The notes under the pieces are model-generated. The model did no database searches, was not told where the DNA came from, and saw only the letters and a list, made by a program, of their open reading frames with translations. Made by a program: the position numbers and the translations under genes. A stretch of 64,000 nt of DNA, taken from assembly GCF_003403015.1 (NCBI RefSeq), contig NZ_QURL01000004.1:496001-560000 (forward strand). The letters run 5' to 3'. The stretch comes from Fulvimarina endophytica. Its GTDB lineage: Bacteria > Pseudomonadota > Alphaproteobacteria > Rhizobiales > Rhizobiaceae. Shown here piece by piece: positions 62,719 through 64,000 of this stretch (position 1 is the stretch's first letter; each line of letters starts with the position of its first letter).

Positions 62719-63720
62719 ATGGGCCTTCTCGTCGACGGGACTTGGCAGGACAAGTGGTACGATACCGAATCGAATGGCGGAAAGTTCGAACGCCCCACGA
62801 CCGATTTTCGCGACTGGGTGACGCCGGACGGTTCGCCCGGGCCGGACGGTCGAACAGCCTATCCCGCGGAGGCCGGGCGCTATCACCTCTATGTCTCGCT
62901 CGCCTGCCCCTGGGCCCACCGGGCGCTGATCGCCCGCAAGCTGAAGAAGCTCGAAGACGTCATCTCGGTGTCGGTGGTCGACTACCATATGGGCGAGAAC
63001 GGCTGGGAATTCTCGGACCGTGCGGGCGCGGTGCCCGATACGGTTCTCGGCAAGGACAAGCTCTACGAGGTCTATCAGGAGGCCGACCCGTCCTATACGG
63101 GCCGGGTCACCGTGCCGGTCCTGTGGGACAAGAAGCGCGGGACGATCGTCAACAACGAGTCGGCTGATCTCATCCGCATCCTGAACACGGGTTTCGCACC
63201 CTTCGCCGACAATTCGGTGGATCTCCTGCCCGAGCATCTTCGAGCCGAGATCGATGCGATCAACGAAGAGGTCTACGACAACGTCAACAACGGCGTCTAC
63301 AAGGCCGGCTTCGCCACGACGCAGGACGCCTATGAGGAGGCCTTCGACAACCTCTTCCGGACGCTCGACGGACTGGAGGAACGCCTGTCCGGCCAGCGCT
63401 ATCTCACCAACTCGAACGAGCCGACCGAGGCCGACTGGCGCCTGTTCACCACGCTCGTCCGGTTCGATCCGGTCTATCACGGCCACTTCAAGTGCAATGC
63501 CCGCCAGATCGCCGACTATCCCAATCTCTTCGGCTATCTTCTCGAGCTCTATCAGTGGCCGGGCGTTGCCGAGACGGTGAACTTCCATCACATCAAGGGC
63601 CACTATTACACGAGCCACGGCACCATCAATCCGACGCGGATCGTGCCGAAGGGCCCGTTCCAGGATCTGACCGTGCCGCACAACCGCCACCGGCTCGAAG
63701 CCCGCGAGGCGGCCGCCTGA
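62719..63720 (+). CDS. Glutathionyl-hydroquinone reductase (YqjG/Xi-class GST)
   Basis: A 333-residue Xi-class glutathione transferase. The active-site Cys is in YVSLACPWAHR near residue 60, and the family marks TPDGSPGPDGRTAYPAEAGRYHLY and IINNESADLIRIL-like and YLTNSNEPTEADWRLFTTL follow. It reduces glutathionyl-hydroquinones to hydroquinones with glutathione. Starts MGLLVDGTWQDKWYDT, the usual N-terminus. Confidence 0.93.
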   Translation: MGLLVDGTWQDKWYDTESNGGKFERPTTDFRDWVTPDGSPGPDGRTAYPAEAGRYHLYVSLACPWAHRALIARKLKKLEDVISVSVVDYHMGENGWEFSDRAGAVPDTVLGKDKLYEVYQEADPSYTGRVTVPVLWDKKRGTIVNNESADLIRILNTGFAPFADNSVDLLPEHLRAEIDAINEEVYDNVNNGVYKAGFATTQDAYEEAFDNLFRTLDGLEERLSGQRYLTNSNEPTEADWRLFTTLVRFDPVYHGHFKCNARQIADYPNLFGYLLELYQWPGVAETVNFHHIKGHYYTSHGTINPTRIVPKGPFQDLTVPHNRHRLEAREAAA

Positions 63721-63721
63721 C

Positions 63722-64000
63722 CTACCAGCGCGGATCGGGCACAGCGACGCCGACAAGTTCGTCGAGGCGCCGCCGGGTGGCTCGGCTCGTTCCCTCCGGC
63801 AGGGCGCCCGCCGCGAAGAAGCCGGTCTCGGCGATCTCGCGATCGGGTGCCCTCGGCCCTGTTTGGGTCACGCCGCGCGCCTCGTAGAAGAGAACGTGAT
63901 CGCGCCGCGAATAGGCGGGGTTGAAGTGGACGGAGCGCAAGGCGAGGCCGTTCGGCGCTTCGAGATTGCCCTCCTCGGCCATCTCGCGCAGAGCCGCCTC
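63722..64000 (-). CDS. Nudix hydrolase (partial, 5' end outside window)
   Basis: The visible 92 codons are the C-terminal part of a Nudix protein; the Nudix-box end EAALREMAEEGN is cut by the right edge. Then comes the Nudix-type end with RDHVLFYEARGV. It hydrolyses nucleoside diphosphate-linked compounds; substrate unknown. The frame is open at 64000, so the gene continues to the right. It ends one base after the reductase stop, convergent. Confidence 0.82.
   Translation of the reverse strand, partial: EAALREMAEEGNLEAPNGLALRSVHFNPAYSRRDHVLFYEARGVTQTGPRAPDREIAETGFFAAGALPEGTSRATRRRLDELVGVAVPDPRW

Noticed and set aside
1-64000. CRISPR arrays, tRNA/rRNA genes, insertion sequences, prophage or integrative elements
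   Set aside because: None was recognised by eye; no regularly spaced repeats, transposases or integrases occur among the genes.

Overview
This 64 kb window is a GC-rich stretch of bacterial chromosome that reads as Alphaproteobacteria, most likely Hyphomicrobiales (rhizobial order). The gene families and their neighbours point there: type III glutamine synthetase with GlxBCD-type proteins, a soluble FdsGBA formate dehydrogenase, the N-acetylglutaminylglutamine amide (NAGGN) osmolyte operon, dapB next to gpmA, and YcjX/YcjF. Almost all of it is coding. I saw no rRNA, tRNA, CRISPR array, prophage or insertion sequence.

Region 1 (1-12 kb) is a methylated-amine / one-carbon module. It holds the start of a sarcosine-oxidase-beta-like (or N-methylglutamate dehydrogenase) subunit, two regulators (GATase-AraC and XRE-cupin), a six-gene membrane operon built around an APC permease, a gamma-glutamylmethylamide-synthetase-like enzyme, the three N-methylglutamate synthase / GlxBCD subunits, and a divergent formyl-THF deformylase (purU). 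The permease operon and the synthase operon share an AT-rich promoter element, which suggests common control. Region 2 (12-17 kb) is a compact ethanolamine module: an AroE-like dehydrogenase with altered substrate-binding residues, EutB, EutC and an ethanolamine-type permease.

Region 3 (17-24 kb) is mixed: a CAP-domain lipoprotein, a MaoC-like hydratase, an MDR oxidoreductase, two diguanylate cyclases and, between them, a Cys/His- and Met/His-rich exported protein pair. Region 4 (24.4-29.4 kb) is the NAGGN operon (amidotransferase, GNAT/ATP-grasp synthetase, M42 peptidase) with a small membrane protein attached and a double palindrome in its promoter region. Region 5 (29.4-33 kb) has a polysaccharide deacetylase lipoprotein and a tandem CNNM/CorC pair. 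Region 6 (33.2-40.6 kb) is the formate dehydrogenase operon fdsG-fdsB-fdsA-fdhD-fdsD behind a LysR gene, with a nested palindrome upstream of fdsG. PurU in region 1 releases formate, which this enzyme could oxidise to CO2 with gain of NADH.

Region 7 (40.7-64 kb) is mostly housekeeping and envelope functions: class III aminotransferase plus cupin, MscS-like channel, a GGDEF-EAL protein, an MsbA-type ABC exporter, dapB, gpmA, a formaldehyde-activating-enzyme homologue that seems to lack the catalytic histidine, YihY, SIMPL, SixA, YcjX/YcjF, mutS, small exported proteins, a glutathionyl-hydroquinone reductase and a Nudix gene cut by the window edge.

The parts least explained by known biology are the six-gene permease operon (2525-5855), the Fae-like protein (50533-51081), the AroE-like dehydrogenase (12155-12988) and several strong palindromes in promoter regions. 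All functions are inferred by eye from sequence; no searches were run.
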